Assembly (NCBI GenBank): GCA_965603365.1 | Contig: CBFDCR010000015.1 | Location: 1 to 64,000, forward strand | Origin: JAHELQ01 sp965603365 | Lineage (GTDB): Bacteria; Acidobacteriota; Aminicenantia; UBA2199 | DNA: 64,000 nt | Reading direction: 5' to 3' | Shown here: positions 35,001 to 43,417 of the stretch, piece after piece | Layout: each line of letters starts with the position of its first letter | Position numbering within the stretch: position 1 is the stretch's first letter | The notes under the pieces: model-generated | The model's input: the letters and a program-made list of their open reading frames with translations, nothing else | What the model was told of the DNA's origin: nothing | The model's database searches: none | Program-made: the position numbers and the translations under genes

Positions 35001-38000
35001 AACTGTTTGGACCGGCTGCTCTTCCACCATCTTAAATAGGGTCCTTAAACTTTCATGCCGCTCTACCAACTTGTTAAAAGCCTTTTCCAACTTCTCCCTG
35101 TGCGGCTCTTCATCCAAAAAGATAAACTGGGGAATGTTGTAGGCCGTGCTGCTCAAAGCCATTTGTTGAAGAATAAAGAGTCTCTTCTGGGCAGCAGAGA
35201 GAGGATAATAATCTTTCTCTTCCACCGGCATCAGCGCAGCATAACTGACCTGGGTCGCTTCTTTTATGTATTTCGACATCCCCCTAACGGTGGGGGAGTT
35301 AAACACCACTGTTAGGGGAAGCTTTACCTTTAATTCTTTATGCAGCCTGGACAACAGGATAGTGGCCTTTAACGAATGCCCGCCCAACTCAAAAAAGTTA
35401 TGGTCAATGCCGATAATCTCCTTATCCACCCCCAATACTTCCGACCATATCTCCAGCACCTTTTTTTCCACCAGAGTCTCAGGTGCAGCATATCCCTCAG
35501 GCACCGAAAGTTCACGGCCTGATAATGCTTTGAGATCCACCTTACCGCTGGGGGTACGGGGAATTTCGTCTAACGACACCCAAAAAGAGGGGACCATATA
35601 TTCGGGTAATCTTTTTAATAGATATTCCCTTATGTCTGCTGTATCAAAGCTCCGGTATGAATCCTGCTTTTCCCGGTTTTGCTCTTTCTTCCATACCACG
35701 TAACCACATAAATAGATTTCTCCCCTGTCATCCTTCCGGGTGGCCACCACTGCATCCTCTATATGCTCATGGCCCAATAACCGGTTTTCGATCTCCCCCA
35801 ATTCTATTCTGAAGCCTCTTATCTTTACCTGTAAATCGATTCGGCCTAAAAACTCTAAATCCCCCTCCCTCTGCCAGCGTGCCAGATCCCCGGTTTTATA
35901 AAACCTCTGCCCTTCTCCTACCGGGAGTCCGCGGAAGGAATCCTTTGTCAACTGGACCCTGTTCAGATACCCCCTGCCGACTCCCTCACCTCCAATATAA
36001 AGCTCCCCCATGACACCAATAGGCCTCAGTTTCAAAGACTCATCCAGAACCAGCAATTTAGTATTGTCAATCGGTTTACCGATAGGGATCACCGACGGTT
36101 TTCTTGCCGGCATACACTCATAGTAAGATACATCCACGGTGGCTTCGGTCGGCCCATACAGGTTAATCAGCCTGGCGCGGTTTTGTCTATAAAAAAGTCT
36201 ATTAAATCTCTTTACCATGTCTAATTTCAGTGCCTCCCCGCTGGCGAATATCCGCCGTAAACTCGCCAGTTGGCGAAATCCCTGCTGCTCCTGGACATAC
36301 TCCAGAAAAACGCTGAACATGGAAGGGACAAAATGCAATGTGGTAATGGCGCCTCTGGCAACAGCCGCCGCAATTGCCCCCGGTTCTTTTTCCATTCCCG
36401 GTGCCAGGAGACATAACTTAGCCCCCGGGATTGTCCACCAGAACAACTCCCAAACCGAAACATCAAAAATCACCGGGGTCTTTTGCAAAATAACATCCCC
36501 TCTATCCAGGGGGTAAAATCTTTGCATCCAGTTTAACCGGTTCACTACCGAGCGATGTTCGATCAAAACACCTTTAGAGGCACCGGAAGAGCCGGAGGTA
36601 TAGATGATGTAGGCGAGTTGATTGGACTTTCCTTTAGAGATCGCTTTTGCCGTACCGTATTTAAGCACCGACGATAAATCTTCCTGGTATTTGTGACGGG
36701 GACTCTTTTTAGTCCTGCGAATATCCTGGTTGTCTACCTGGATAAGGACGTCGTAGCGGAACTTTGTCAGCTCGTTCTCAATGGTATGAATCCTGGGACT
36801 GAATTCGATGTCCCGGATCTGGGGGAAATCTACAGACAGATCTTCAAAAAACCCCCGTGAGACAAAGAGCTCCGCAGACCAATCTGTCTTGGTTCTATAG
36901 TCGGTATCCCGGTGAGACCGTTTAAATGCCTCCAGGTCCTCCACAAGCTGCTGTTTCCGCTCCTGATCCATCAAATCACCAATAAAAAGATACCCCCGGT
37001 TTGCCAATCGATCCATCACTTTACGGATGACCTCCCGCAGGTAATTATGTCCATGGAAACAATGGACGACGCTGTTGATAATAACAAGATCAAAATCCTT
37101 TTGGTCAATTTTATCGATCTCGTGGGCCGCCGCGCAGGCCAATGCGATATTGGCGTGCCCTTCTGTTTTGACCCTCTCTTTGTTCCTATTGATGATTACC
37201 TGGGATAAGTCTATGCCATAGTAAAAGCCCACCAGGGGGGCGAGCCTGAACATCGTAATGCCGGAGGCACAGCCGATCTCCAATACCCGCATATCCTGAT
37301 GAAGTAAGGGCTGCAGTTTTTGTTGAACATTGTCTCCGTATTCATCCATCTCCTTTTTACTAAACGGTTGACCGGTATAACTACTTATCCAGCCGCCGGC
37401 AGTGATTTCATCGGTGGCCGCCTCCCCCACATATTCCCATAATTTTTTATCCATCAATTGGCTTTTTTCCGTTTCCACTTCCCCGAGGACATCCAGGGTA
37501 TCCAGGCAGACAAAGGTATGAAAGTGCTTACATTCCCACTGCAGCCGGTTCAAAATTCTAATAAATTTTTTCTGCGCTATTACCGTCTCGATACCGGCAT
37601 CTTCAATGATATGACGAATCCGTTCCTCGGGAAACGCAGGGTCGATGGGTACATAAGCCCCCCCGGCTTTCAGAATTCCCTGCAAGACGACAATGAGGGC
37701 AGTCGACCGTTCCATCAAAAGAGCCACCATATTTTCAGGTCTTACCCCCTTCTCCATCCGTAAATACGAGGCCAGTTGATTCGACGCAGCCTCCAATCGA
37801 GAGTATGTAACCAATTCGTTTTCCCCCATCACGGCAATACGGTCCGGTACTTTTTCGGCCTGATCTTCCAGCCATTCATAGACCATTCGTTCCCGGGGGA
37901 ATTCCGCCCCGGTTCTATTAAAGTCATATAAGTGCTGCATAGCCTCCTCTTCCGTTATCATCTCTACATCAGCCAACTTTCTTTTACAATTTTTGATCAG

Positions 38001-41000
38001 GGAAGATAGAATTTTATTAAAATAGTTGGCGAATCGATCAATCGTCTCCGATTTAAACAGTCGGCTGCAGTACTCAAAAGTGAAAAGGAGACGTTGACCA
38101 GCTTCAATGACATCCAGGCTAAGATCAAATTTCGACGTTTTGTTTTCATAGGCAAAGGAGGTCAACTTGAGGTCCGGCAGACGGAGTTCAGATGACTCGA
38201 AATTCTGAAGCACGAACTTAACATCAAAAATAGGATTCCGGCTGGTATCGCGGTCTACATTTAAAAGCTCTACGAGATCCTCGAACTGGAAATCCTGGTT
38301 TTCGAAGGCCTGCACCGCTTTCTCTTTAACTTCTTGCAGGAATTCCCGGAAGGTCTTTTGCTTTACCGGGAAATTTCTTAAGGCCAACGTGTTGACAAAC
38401 ATACCCAGCAGGTATTTGAGGGCCGAATGCTGTCTTCCGGCCACCGGAATCCCCACCACCACATCTTCCTGTCCACTCAATTTAAAGAGAAACACATCAA
38501 AAACAGCCAGCAGGACCATAAACAGGGTGGTCTTCTCTCTCTGGGCCAAATCTTTGAGTGCCGCTACTTCTCCCTGGCTGATTTCAAAAGACATGTGACG
38601 GCCTTCATAGCTTTGAACCGGCGGTCTTGGATAATCGGTGGGCAAATTTAATACAGGCCGATCCTCTTCAAACTCCTCTAACCAGAACTCCCGCTGTTTT
38701 TCAATCCCAGCGGTGACAATAATATTGTTTTGCCATAGGGCAAAATCTTTATATTGAATTTGAAGAGGGGCAAGGTGTTCACCCATATATAGCCTGGTAA
38801 AGTCACCGATCAAAATACCTGTAGAAGTACCATCCCCAATGATGTGATGCATGTCAAACAACAGCAAATGCTCTCTTACTGAAAGCATTCCTATTCCCAC
38901 CCGCAGCAGGGGGGCCTGGGCCAGGTCAAAGGGCCGAATGAAATCGCCGATCACTTTGTCTATAACCTGTCCATTCACATCTTCTGCCCCGAATCGAATC
39001 TTTTCCGTTTCAAAATCGACCACCTCCCGTACCCGCTGAACCGGTTCGTTACCAATAAGGTGGAAGGAAGTCCGTAAGATCTCCTGTCTTTTTATTAACA
39101 TTTTGCAGGTTTCATCAAACCGTGACAGGTCCAGTTTTCCCTCAACCTTGAAGGCCGCCGGGATATTGTAGCTTGTCCCGATGTCTTCGAACTGATCCAG
39201 GAAGAACAGACGCTTCTGAGCCGAAGACTGACGATAGTATTCCCGTTTCTCCACTGGATCGATGGCCGCATGCTCCTCCTTCCTCCTTGACTTCAGGAAA
39301 TCCGACATCTCCCGCAGTACAGGGATCTTAAATATCTCCGTCAATGTGAGCCGGATATCAAAAACCCTATGGATCTCGGCTATCAATGTGATGGCCTTTA
39401 AAGACTGGCCGCCGATTTCAAAAAAGTTAGCCTCTATACCTATCTGCTCTTCATCCAGCCCAAGTACTTCGGACCAAATGTCCACTAATTTTCTTTCGTG
39501 TTCGTTTCGGGGTGAGACAAATGTCTCCCCGGAAAATAGCGAGGGGGCAGGCAATTTATTGCGGTCAACTTTTTTGTTAGAAGTTAGAGGTAAGTTCTTT
39601 AACCTGATATAGTGCGAGGGAATCATATAGTCCGGCAATTCTCCGGACAAATACTCCCTTAAACCGGAGGGCGACAATTCCCGATCAGCCACGAAATAGG
39701 CGCATAGGTGTTGGCCCCCTGTTGTTTTGAGCGCCACGGCACACTCACTTATGTATTTATGGTTCAACAGCTTTTCCTCGATTTCCCCCAGTTCAACCCT
39801 GATGCCCCGTATTTTAACTTGTTGATCTTTCCTGCCGATAAACTCAACACTGCCATCCAGAAGCCACCGGCCCAGGTCACCGCTCCGATACATTAGTCTA
39901 TTGGGCGAGAAAGGATCAGCCATAAATCGTTCGGCAGTTAAACCCACTTGATTTAGATATCCCCTGCTGACCCCGGCACCCCCGATGAAAATATCTCCGA
40001 CTACGCCTACAGGGACTAAACGGCAATGCCGATCAAGAATGTAGCAGCGCATGTTGGCGATCGGTCGGCCAATCCTTACCTTACCGTTAGAGCATCTCTC
40101 GGTTAGGGCATCGATGGTAGTCTCGGTGGGGCCATATTGATTAAACAAAGGATACCCCTTCTTAACAAGCCGGTACTTGAGCGATTCTTCGAGCCTGTCC
40201 CCGCCGCAGATTACCGCCTGTAGGGTCTCCACTCTTTTCTCGCCACCAAGTAGCTCTTTGATCACTCCCGGGATATGGTTGATAATGTGAATTTGCCGTT
40301 GTTCTACAAACTCAAGAAACCTGTTTTTATCCCCGATTAATTCTTGATCTGCCAGGTAGAGGGTTCCCCCATAGAGCAGGGTCGCAAAAATTTGTTCGAC
40401 GCTGGGATCGAAAGTATAATTTGATAGTTGGATCACGTGTGTCCCAGAGCCAATTTGGTAGCTGTTGGCAAAAGAGTGCAATACATTGACAACACTGCCA
40501 TGGTTGGTCATTACCCCTTTGGGACTGCCGGTAGAACCGGAAGTGTAGATCACATAGGCCAGATCGGATGGCTGGCAGCATCTGCTTAAATTCTCAAACG
40601 ATCTCTCCGCCAGGCTGGCAGACCATTCGTCCATCATAACGATATCCAGGGCAAATTTACCGGAGCTCCGTTCGGCCTCCGGGACAAACGCCAGGCCGGG
40701 GATCTTTTTTAATTCCTCCTCGTCCGGTAATTTGCATCCATTTTTTATCATCTTCTCAATCAACTGACAGAATGTAACTTCCCCCTCCCCCAATACCAGT
40801 AGATCAATATGCTTGTCCATCAAAATCGCGTCATAATCAACCGTCACGTAGGGACCGCCGCATACAATGGGGACATCGATTCCCCATTGACGTATGGCGG
40901 CGATGATCCTATGGAATAAATCTCTATAATAAGTAAGAGTACGAATACCGATAACGTCGGCCTTATACTCTAAAAGTAACTCTTTCAACCGTTCATAAGA

Positions 41001-43400
41001 ATCGAAATCGATCCTGGATTTCAAAATCTTCCCCTCCACCCGGTCACCCAACTGGGCCTTCAAATAGGTCAGGATATACATCATACCCAGTGGAGGCTCC
41101 ACCACATCATACAACATATCGCCGATATAGGAGAAAAATTGGGATAAGTCCAGCAGTAAGACCCTGATAGCCTTTGGGGAGGCAGGCTTTGCCACAAAAT
41201 AGCGGCTTAGTTCATTGTTTACCCGGCAAAGTATCTCCGCATCTTCACGGTCATCCAGGCAAACCGTCTGCCCCAGTTCCGACCGCTCAATACCGGTGAA
41301 CTTCAGTAAATCGTCAAAACTCTTTATGTTGGTTGGTAAATAACTGTCGTATTTTTCTACCAGTTCATCTTCCCTCAGGATCTCCATCTGGTAAGGCAGC
41401 ACCTGCAAGAGACGCTCCTTTAAAAGTATGTAGTCATTTAAACATTCAGCCTGGTACCGGGATGTAAAAGTCCGAGCGAAGGGCAAGGTGTCGGACCACT
41501 GGTGCCAGGCCAGGTTTTCGGATTTTATAATGGCCGCCCTGGAAACGCCGTGTTTTAAGGCCAGCTTCTCCATATCGGTATTGAGATAGATCTTTAAAAC
41601 ATTCACATAGGGGAAGTGGATCCACTTCAAACTCTTTAAAAAATCGAGGGTCATCAAGGCCTCTTTTTCCGTTTCTGTCGGTATACCGTGCATAGTAAAG
41701 AGTTCCAGAATAACCTGGGGATACTTCTGGCAGATGTATTCCAGGTTTTTCCTCAGCTTCTCCAGGTTCAGGTTTTTGTTGATCAATTTTTGCAGTCTCG
41801 AAGATGCGGTCTCTAATGAAAAAGCGAGGTTTACGGTTCCCGCCTCCACCATCGAGTCAATATATTCCCCTGTCAGCAAATCGCCCCTGAGACCGTTGGG
41901 GAAAAATAGCTGGATATTCATATTATCCCGGATAATTAACTCGAACAGACGCCTACCCTGCTGGATGTTCAGCATAAATATATCAAACTTCTTTATCCCC
42001 ATTTGGTGATATATCTGTATCTCTTTGAAGATATTTTCCCCGGAACGGGCCACCTGGTTCCGGGGCCAGACCCGGTAACAATAGGCACAGTTGTGGGGAC
42101 AACCGCGGGCGGCCTGAATGGAAATGCGGTTTTTGATCATCGCCTGTCCGATATGTTGATTGTACTTCTCATAATCGACCAGAGAACGGTCTGGAAAGGG
42201 CAGTCGATCAAAATCCATCTGATGCCGGGAGAGCGTACGGTAGATTTTCAATCCCCTTTGTCTAAAACCTTGCAATTCGGTAAAAGAGTATGTATCGGCG
42301 ATATCGCCTTGAATGAGTAATACTGAAACATCGGCATCCTCCAGAATTGAAATGACCCGCTTCAGGGGCCAATCGGTATCGAGGGGCACATAGGCGCCAC
42401 CGGCTTTTAAAACCCCCAAAATTCCCAGTACCATCTCAATCGAGCGTTTCATCATCAGGCCGACAATGGTATTGGCACCGACCTCCCTCTCCTTCAACAC
42501 CCGAGCCCATTGATTTGCCCTTTCGTTCAAGAACCTGTAGCTCAAGTGTCGATCGCCATATACCAGGGCGATACAATCCGGTATACATTCTACCTGTATC
42601 TCAAACAATTCATGGATCGTCTTATCGGCGGGGTATTTGGCCTCCGTGCGGTTAAAACCGAGTAATTCCTCCTTTTGCCGGGGGCCGACAATTTCTATCT
42701 GTGATATGGCACGACCTATTTTTTCATCCAGGTTGTGAAAGATATGGATCAAGTTTCGGCAAAACCGCCGGGTTAATCCTTCACCGTAAATCGCCTTATT
42801 GTATTCTGCCTCCAGGTACAGACACTTCTCATTTGTCGATAAAACCAATACCAGATCGAATTGAGCCAGGCCCCTGACTTTATTCTGGAGTCTATCGTAT
42901 ATAAAAGCGATATTAAACAATTCCGGTTTTCCCGATGGGTGTGCCTCCATCAACTTTTGATAAATATCACCAAATGAATAATCGGCATGGTTAAAATCTT
43001 CCAACACATTTTGTTTTATCTGCCGAATAATCTCCTTGAAGGTCAAATGCCCGGGGATACGGTTCCGACAAAAGAGTATCTTATCCCTGACCACTCCATT
43101 ATCAGGACTCACTGTACCCACCACCAGATCGTCTTCTTCATTGTATCGGCTTAAGAGAATATTCAAGCCGCCAAAAAACAGTATAAACAGCCCCATATCC
43201 GAATCATTACTGATTTTTCTTAAATGGTCGGCCACCGGTTCCGGTATCGGCAATGAGAGGTGTCCCGGTCTTCGAGACACACTCCCTTCATGATTCTCAT
43301 GGCTGTCAATCATCTGCGGCAGAAGCAGCCTGGGCGGGCCAGCAGACAGTCTATTCAACCAATAAAACTCTATATACTTCTTTCTTTCTTGATCTTTCAT
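29019..43400 (-). CDS. NRPS-C: three modules, two radical SAM-interrupted and one methyltransferase-interrupted A domains
   Basis: 4793 residues. Order: C-terminal condensation lobe (1-238); A1 with radical SAM + B12-like insert 368-942; T GGQS near 1336 (Gln where His or Asp is usual); C with HHIIGDG near 1519; A2 (from 1840) with a methyltransferase insert 1977-2253; T GGHS near 2675; C with HHIIADG near 2880; A3 (from 3200) with radical SAM + B12-like insert 3312-3885; T GGHS near 4291; C with HHIISDG near 4472; tail GDFEF. A1 reads D-P-E-N-I-G-Q-I-D (unassigned; an acidic residue at the third position hints at a basic side chain). A2 reads D-V-W-H-F-S-L-V-D, a Ser code. A3 reads D-V-C-Y-L-G-G-I-C (unassigned). 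The ATG lies 17 bases after the AANH stop with GAGG upstream. It is the largest protein in the window. Confidence 0.93.
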   Translation of the reverse strand: MKDQERKKYIEFYWLNRLSAGPPRLLLPQMIDSHENHEGSVSRRPGHLSLPIPEPVADHLRKISNDSDMGLFILFFGGLNILLSRYNEEDDLVVGTVSPDNGVVRDKILFCRNRIPGHLTFKEIIRQIKQNVLEDFNHADYSFGDIYQKLMEAHPSGKPELFNIAFIYDRLQNKVRGLAQFDLVLVLSTNEKCLYLEAEYNKAIYGEGLTRRFCRNLIHIFHNLDEKIGRAISQIEIVGPRQKEELLGFNRTEAKYPADKTIHELFEIQVECIPDCIALVYGDRHLSYRFLNERANQWARVLKEREVGANTIVGLMMKRSIEMVLGILGVLKAGGAYVPLDTDWPLKRVISILEDADVSVLLIQGDIADTYSFTELQGFRQRGLKIYRTLSRHQMDFDRLPFPDRSLVDYEKYNQHIGQAMIKNRISIQAARGCPHNCAYCYRVWPRNQVARSGENIFKEIQIYHQMGIKKFDIFMLNIQQGRRLFELIIRDNMNIQLFFPNGLRGDLLTGEYIDSMVEAGTVNLAFSLETASSRLQKLINKNLNLEKLRKNLEYICQKYPQVILELFTMHGIPTETEKEALMTLDFLKSLKWIHFPYVNVLKIYLNTDMEKLALKHGVSRAAIIKSENLAWHQWSDTLPFARTFTSRYQAECLNDYILLKERLLQVLPYQMEILREDELVEKYDSYLPTNIKSFDDLLKFTGIERSELGQTVCLDDREDAEILCRVNNELSRYFVAKPASPKAIRVLLLDLSQFFSYIGDMLYDVVEPPLGMMYILTYLKAQLGDRVEGKILKSRIDFDSYERLKELLLEYKADVIGIRTLTYYRDLFHRIIAAIRQWGIDVPIVCGGPYVTVDYDAILMDKHIDLLVLGEGEVTFCQLIEKMIKNGCKLPDEEELKKIPGLAFVPEAERSSGKFALDIVMMDEWSASLAERSFENLSRCCQPSDLAYVIYTSGSTGSPKGVMTNHGSVVNVLHSFANSYQIGSGTHVIQLSNYTFDPSVEQIFATLLYGGTLYLADQELIGDKNRFLEFVEQRQIHIINHIPGVIKELLGGEKRVETLQAVICGGDRLEESLKYRLVKKGYPLFNQYGPTETTIDALTERCSNGKVRIGRPIANMRCYILDRHCRLVPVGVVGDIFIGGAGVSRGYLNQVGLTAERFMADPFSPNRLMYRSGDLGRWLLDGSVEFIGRKDQQVKIRGIRVELGEIEEKLLNHKYISECAVALKTTGGQHLCAYFVADRELSPSGLREYLSGELPDYMIPSHYIRLKNLPLTSNKKVDRNKLPAPSLFSGETFVSPRNEHERKLVDIWSEVLGLDEEQIGIEANFFEIGGQSLKAITLIAEIHRVFDIRLTLTEIFKIPVLREMSDFLKSRRKEEHAAIDPVEKREYYRQSSAQKRLFFLDQFEDIGTSYNIPAAFKVEGKLDLSRFDETCKMLIKRQEILRTSFHLIGNEPVQRVREVVDFETEKIRFGAEDVNGQVIDKVIGDFIRPFDLAQAPLLRVGIGMLSVREHLLLFDMHHIIGDGTSTGILIGDFTRLYMGEHLAPLQIQYKDFALWQNNIIVTAGIEKQREFWLEEFEEDRPVLNLPTDYPRPPVQSYEGRHMSFEISQGEVAALKDLAQREKTTLFMVLLAVFDVFLFKLSGQEDVVVGIPVAGRQHSALKYLLGMFVNTLALRNFPVKQKTFREFLQEVKEKAVQAFENQDFQFEDLVELLNVDRDTSRNPIFDVKFVLQNFESSELRLPDLKLTSFAYENKTSKFDLSLDVIEAGQRLLFTFEYCSRLFKSETIDRFANYFNKILSSLIKNCKRKLADVEMITEEEAMQHLYDFNRTGAEFPRERMVYEWLEDQAEKVPDRIAVMGENELVTYSRLEAASNQLASYLRMEKGVRPENMVALLMERSTALIVVLQGILKAGGAYVPIDPAFPEERIRHIIEDAGIETVIAQKKFIRILNRLQWECKHFHTFVCLDTLDVLGEVETEKSQLMDKKLWEYVGEAATDEITAGGWISSYTGQPFSKKEMDEYGDNVQQKLQPLLHQDMRVLEIGCASGITMFRLAPLVGFYYGIDLSQVIINRNKERVKTEGHANIALACAAAHEIDKIDQKDFDLVIINSVVHCFHGHNYLREVIRKVMDRLANRGYLFIGDLMDQERKQQLVEDLEAFKRSHRDTDYRTKTDWSAELFVSRGFFEDLSVDFPQIRDIEFSPRIHTIENELTKFRYDVLIQVDNQDIRRTKKSPRHKYQEDLSSVLKYGTAKAISKGKSNQLAYIIYTSGSSGASKGVLIEHRSVVNRLNWMQRFYPLDRGDVILQKTPVIFDVSVWELFWWTIPGAKLCLLAPGMEKEPGAIAAAVARGAITTLHFVPSMFSVFLEYVQEQQGFRQLASLRRIFASGEALKLDMVKRFNRLFYRQNRARLINLYGPTEATVDVSYYECMPARKPSVIPIGKPIDNTKLLVLDESLKLRPIGVMGELYIGGEGVGRGYLNRVQLTKDSFRGLPVGEGQRFYKTGDLARWQREGDLEFLGRIDLQVKIRGFRIELGEIENRLLGHEHIEDAVVATRKDDRGEIYLCGYVVWKKEQNREKQDSYRSFDTADIREYLLKRLPEYMVPSFWVSLDEIPRTPSGKVDLKALSGRELSVPEGYAAPETLVEKKVLEIWSEVLGVDKEIIGIDHNFFELGGHSLKATILLSRLHKELKVKLPLTVVFNSPTVRGMSKYIKEATQVSYAALMPVEEKDYYPLSAAQKRLFILQQMALSSTAYNIPQFIFLDEEPHREKLEKAFNKLVERHESLRTLFKMVEEQPVQTVRRFRELKFKIDYSKLDPGTREMKAKSRKESSRDDELPQLVNGVIKNFVRTFDLGDAPLLRIKLLKINASRHLLFLDMHHIIADGASHIILEHDLMSLYKGEHLEELRVQYKDFSEWRNSEGEMRGLEHQERYWLQEFSGEIPVIDIPSDYPRPVVKRYEGGTVSFEVGREVAETLKTVTLNEGVTLYILLMAIYYVLLSRITGQEDIVIGTAVAGRQHVDLEKIIGMFVNTLALRNYPAGEKTFAGFLGEIKERTIAAFENQDYPFEDLVERVAVNRDTSRNPLFDVVFAFQDFNIGTQEESGRTMTGIKEYAFESMATKFDLTLTVDNKDDDLLFIVDYSTNLFKLDSIRRLINYFKVALSDAISNLQQQIGEIEILPEQERKRILHDFNNTQKDYPQDRTIHELIEANVLAYPDHIAVIFRDSQLSFGELNNRANRMAHLLRKKGVCRDTVVGIMMGRSAEMVIAMIGVMKAGGAYLPIDPRLPGKRILAMLQNCGSHILLTRSSALVSHSFCRLQGLHLGAVKPYLTSSRPMIDDFDNLAIPDRTLIDNDKYQRYIGHAMVKNCISLQGTRGCPYHCAYCFKIWPGKMSARSAESLYEEVRLYYDVGVRRFAFLDDVFNFFVKNSRRFFELIIENNLKVHFYFPPGLRGDLLTRDYIDLMVEAGVVSFALALETASPRLQKLIRKNLNIERLRDNIEYIIKTYPQVILELFTMHGFPTETEEEAKMTMSFVKSLEWIHFPYIHILKIFSRTDMEKLALANGISREAIKNSEDLAYHELPETLPFDKNFTLKYQSEFLNEYFLSKERLIHVLPYQMKLLTEEELVQKYDSYLPAHINTFGDLLEFIGITEEELGISHFLDESSILTPDLNEKLKAYFAEKCPAEGAAKILLLDLSQFFSSRGDMLYDMVEPPTGLIYLLTYLDQKFGSRIDGKIAKSRIDFDDFAGLKQLLAEFKPDIIGIRSLTFYRDLMHQTVAMIRQWGYEAPIIAGGPYATSAYEEVLRDIHVDLVVIGEGEVTFAEVVEKIIKSGGKLPGDNVLEQIPGIAFIPGSEKGVQNFAREILIINEWAEWPDREPAGNLSRMNKPGDIAYTIFTSGSTGNPRGTLIEHRALVNFIYSMKADYQSDFMPLDRCLSLTNISFDVSVCEIFAPLVSGSTVVLVPEEKVFQADELSKIIVDNAVTFAYMPPILLKDVCSALKPYTSALALNKMLVGVEPIKDQVLEDFLSLKQDLQVINGYGPTETTICSTRYIYESRKPGGKIVPIGQPLANTRALILDSRDRLVPYGTPGELCISGHGLAKGYVNNPEMTADKFTKDPFASGKRLYRTGDLARLTTDGSIEFIGRMDRQLKIRGYRIESGEIENRLLKHKGIKEALVIPRGDQNGLRYLCAYLVTNREFETSELRRWLAQKLPEYMIPSHFVRTDRIPLTANGKIDWKALPDPTVIGGSRRSLPASRQERQIIEIWSEILGIPADNIGIDLNFFELGGHSLLATRMAVRIHKEMNVKVPLSEIFNIPTVRGICQYIGGAGSGGFRSIRKVEKKKYYPLSSAQKRLYVFQQTALESTVYNLPQIIRLEEKLNLKRLTATFNKLIERHESLRTSFTVVDGEPVQVVHDDVTFEIEDFDLWGGHINQEEILRDFVRPFDLSKVPLFRFGLLHAAGSGDFLIVDIHHIISDGVSHNVLARGFAALYSGEDLSALRLQYRDFSEWQGHERAGKRLKEQEAFWLGEFKGDLPLLNFPTDFPRPPVLGFEGDNIDFALGQSLTAKVYEFVHERRKTLFMVLSAVYNVLLFMYTGQEDIVVGSPVTGRTHADLEDIIGMFVNMVSFRNRPANYKTFGEFLGEVEANAIRVFENQDYPFDDLVKALNIKGDLSRNPLFDVGFQLNNVDTIRGKNLEFEDGDGAPVSIKNRVARFDLLLGAVELKNNILMSLEYSSELFKRETVTKVAERYVEILGKLMENKSIKLGELDLPQELEAPRADILLQERGDFEF
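31745..33465 (-). other. Embedded radical SAM + B12-like cassette in NRPS-C module 3 (A2/A3)
   Basis: Inserted between A2 (IGVMKAGGAYLPID) and A3 (FTSGSTGNPRG). The linker has DFDNLAIPDRTLIDNDKY, then C3376-x3-C3380-x2-C3383 (RGCPYHCAYCFKIWP). The Rossmann half starts ILLLDLSQFFSS near 3687, with GGPYATSAY and GEGEVTF near 3815. The A3 core here is slightly unusual (FTSG for YTSG, PRG for PKG), but the lysine of A10 (NGKIDWKAL) is kept, so the A domain may still be functional. Confidence 0.9.
36640..37470 (-). other. Methyltransferase inserted in the Ser A domain of NRPS-C (A2/A3)
   Basis: About 275 residues between A2 (ILKAGGAYVPID) and A3 (YTSGSSGASKG) form a class I SAM-dependent methyltransferase, with LWEYVGEAATDEITAGGW, SYTGQPFSKKEMDEY and the SAM-binding loop VLEIGCASG near 2038. 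Methyltransferase-interrupted A domains are an established class, and the A2/A3 site is one of the known positions. It is expected to methylate the tethered residue, on nitrogen or on the Ser oxygen; which one cannot be told by eye. It shares its site with the five radical SAM cassettes. Confidence 0.9.
40575..42295 (-). other. Embedded radical SAM + B12-like cassette in NRPS-C module 1 (A2/A3)
   Basis: Inserted between A2 (LGVLKAGGAYVPLD) and A3 (YTSGSTGSPKG). The linker FDRLPFPDRSLVDYEKY precedes C434-x3-C438-x2-C441 (RGCPHNCAYCYRVWP). The Rossmann half begins VLLLDLSQFFSYIGD near 744, with GGPYVTVDY and GEGEVTF near 870. It is the most divergent of the five around the barrel strand after the cluster (KFDIFMLNIQQ where the others have RFAFVDDIFNL), which may change substrate or activity. 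Confidence 0.9.
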
Positions 43401-43417
43401 GGGAACCTCGTACAGAC

